Shown: positions 21,758 to 21,789 of the stretch, piece by piece
Layout of the letters: each line of letters begins with the position of its first letter
How positions within the stretch are numbered: the first letter of the stretch is position 1
The notes under the pieces: model-generated
Seen by the model: only the letters and a program-made list of their open reading frames with translations
Databases searched by the model: none
Told to the model about the DNA's origin: nothing
Translations under genes and position numbers: made by a program
From: Endomicrobium sp.
Lineage (GTDB): Bacteria; Elusimicrobiota; Endomicrobiia; Endomicrobiales; Endomicrobiaceae
DNA: 21,789 nt
NCBI GenBank assembly: GCA_031264425.1
Contig: JAISDY010000114.1
Coordinates: 1-21,789, forward strand
Direction of reading: 5' to 3'

Positions 21758-21786
21758 ATTCTATAATTTGCCTTATTAGTAGTCAA
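21758..21786 (-). promoter_or_regulatory. Promoter of the acetyltransferase gene
   Basis: Minus strand: TTGACT (21786-21781), 17-bp spacer, TAGAAT (21763-21758); one mismatch per hexamer and ideal spacing. Expected start near 21751, giving a leader of about 28 nt. Confidence 0.78.
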
Positions 21787-21789
21787 CTT

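Noticed and set aside
21724..21786. Upstream start for the acetyltransferase
   Set aside because: Overlaps the -35 and -10 boxes; the family begins at the MxIRPA motif, which matches the ATG at 21723 with a GGAG site.
1..21789. CRISPR arrays, tRNA or rRNA genes, insertion sequences, prophage genes
   Set aside because: No spaced repeats, cloverleaf-like segments, transposase motifs or terminal inverted repeats were seen on either strand.

Overview
The window looks like ordinary chromosome from a low-GC, Gram-negative (diderm) bacterium. The lipid A/LPS core genes (Kdo transferase, three GT9-type transferase domains), an outer-membrane-type beta-barrel protein and SecD/SecF/YajC all point to two membranes. 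AT-rich codon use, a long-form pyrophosphate-dependent phosphofructokinase and a decayed toxin-antitoxin locus would suit an Elusimicrobiota/Endomicrobium-type organism. That placement is inference from gene content only and was not tested. There are no IS elements, CRISPR arrays, tRNAs or rRNAs.

Layout. Almost everything from 12209 down to 1 runs on the minus strand in tightly packed, often start/stop-overlapping genes. The order of transcription is: HD-domain protein, tgt, yajC, a second paralogous HD-domain protein, secD, secF, a small protein resembling the methionine-synthase activation domain, then waaA, an acyltransferase-heptosyltransferase fusion, two more GT9 heptosyltransferases, and a PPi-dependent phosphofructokinase cut off by the window start. 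A divergent plus-strand block (12337-14093) holds an Ogg2-type 8-oxoguanine DNA glycosylase, a lone outer membrane protein with a consensus promoter and its own terminator, and a small charged ORF.

From 21723 down to about 14123 everything is again on the minus strand. It begins with a short N-acetylglutamate-synthase-like acetyltransferase with its own promoter. Next comes a promoter plus FMN riboswitch controlling ribD-ribE-ribBA-ribH, a complete riboflavin pathway from GTP and ribulose-5-phosphate except for the unassigned phosphatase step. A hicB-hicA pair follows, in which each gene has lost one base, and then nadC-birA (NAD and biotin metabolism). A C-terminal gene remnant, two overlapping small membrane proteins and ybaB end at an intrinsic terminator.

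Most distinctive points: (i) both halves of the HicBA locus are broken by separate single-base deletions; (ii) the FMN riboswitch has a readable terminator that also traps the ribD ribosome binding site, with a candidate antiterminator pairing to the P1 strand; (iii) an LPLAT/DUF374-GT9 fusion; (iv) paired HD-domain paralogues embedded in a tgt/sec operon; (v) divergent -10 boxes so close to two start codons that both transcripts would be leaderless. I did not find a convincing wholly new multi-gene system.
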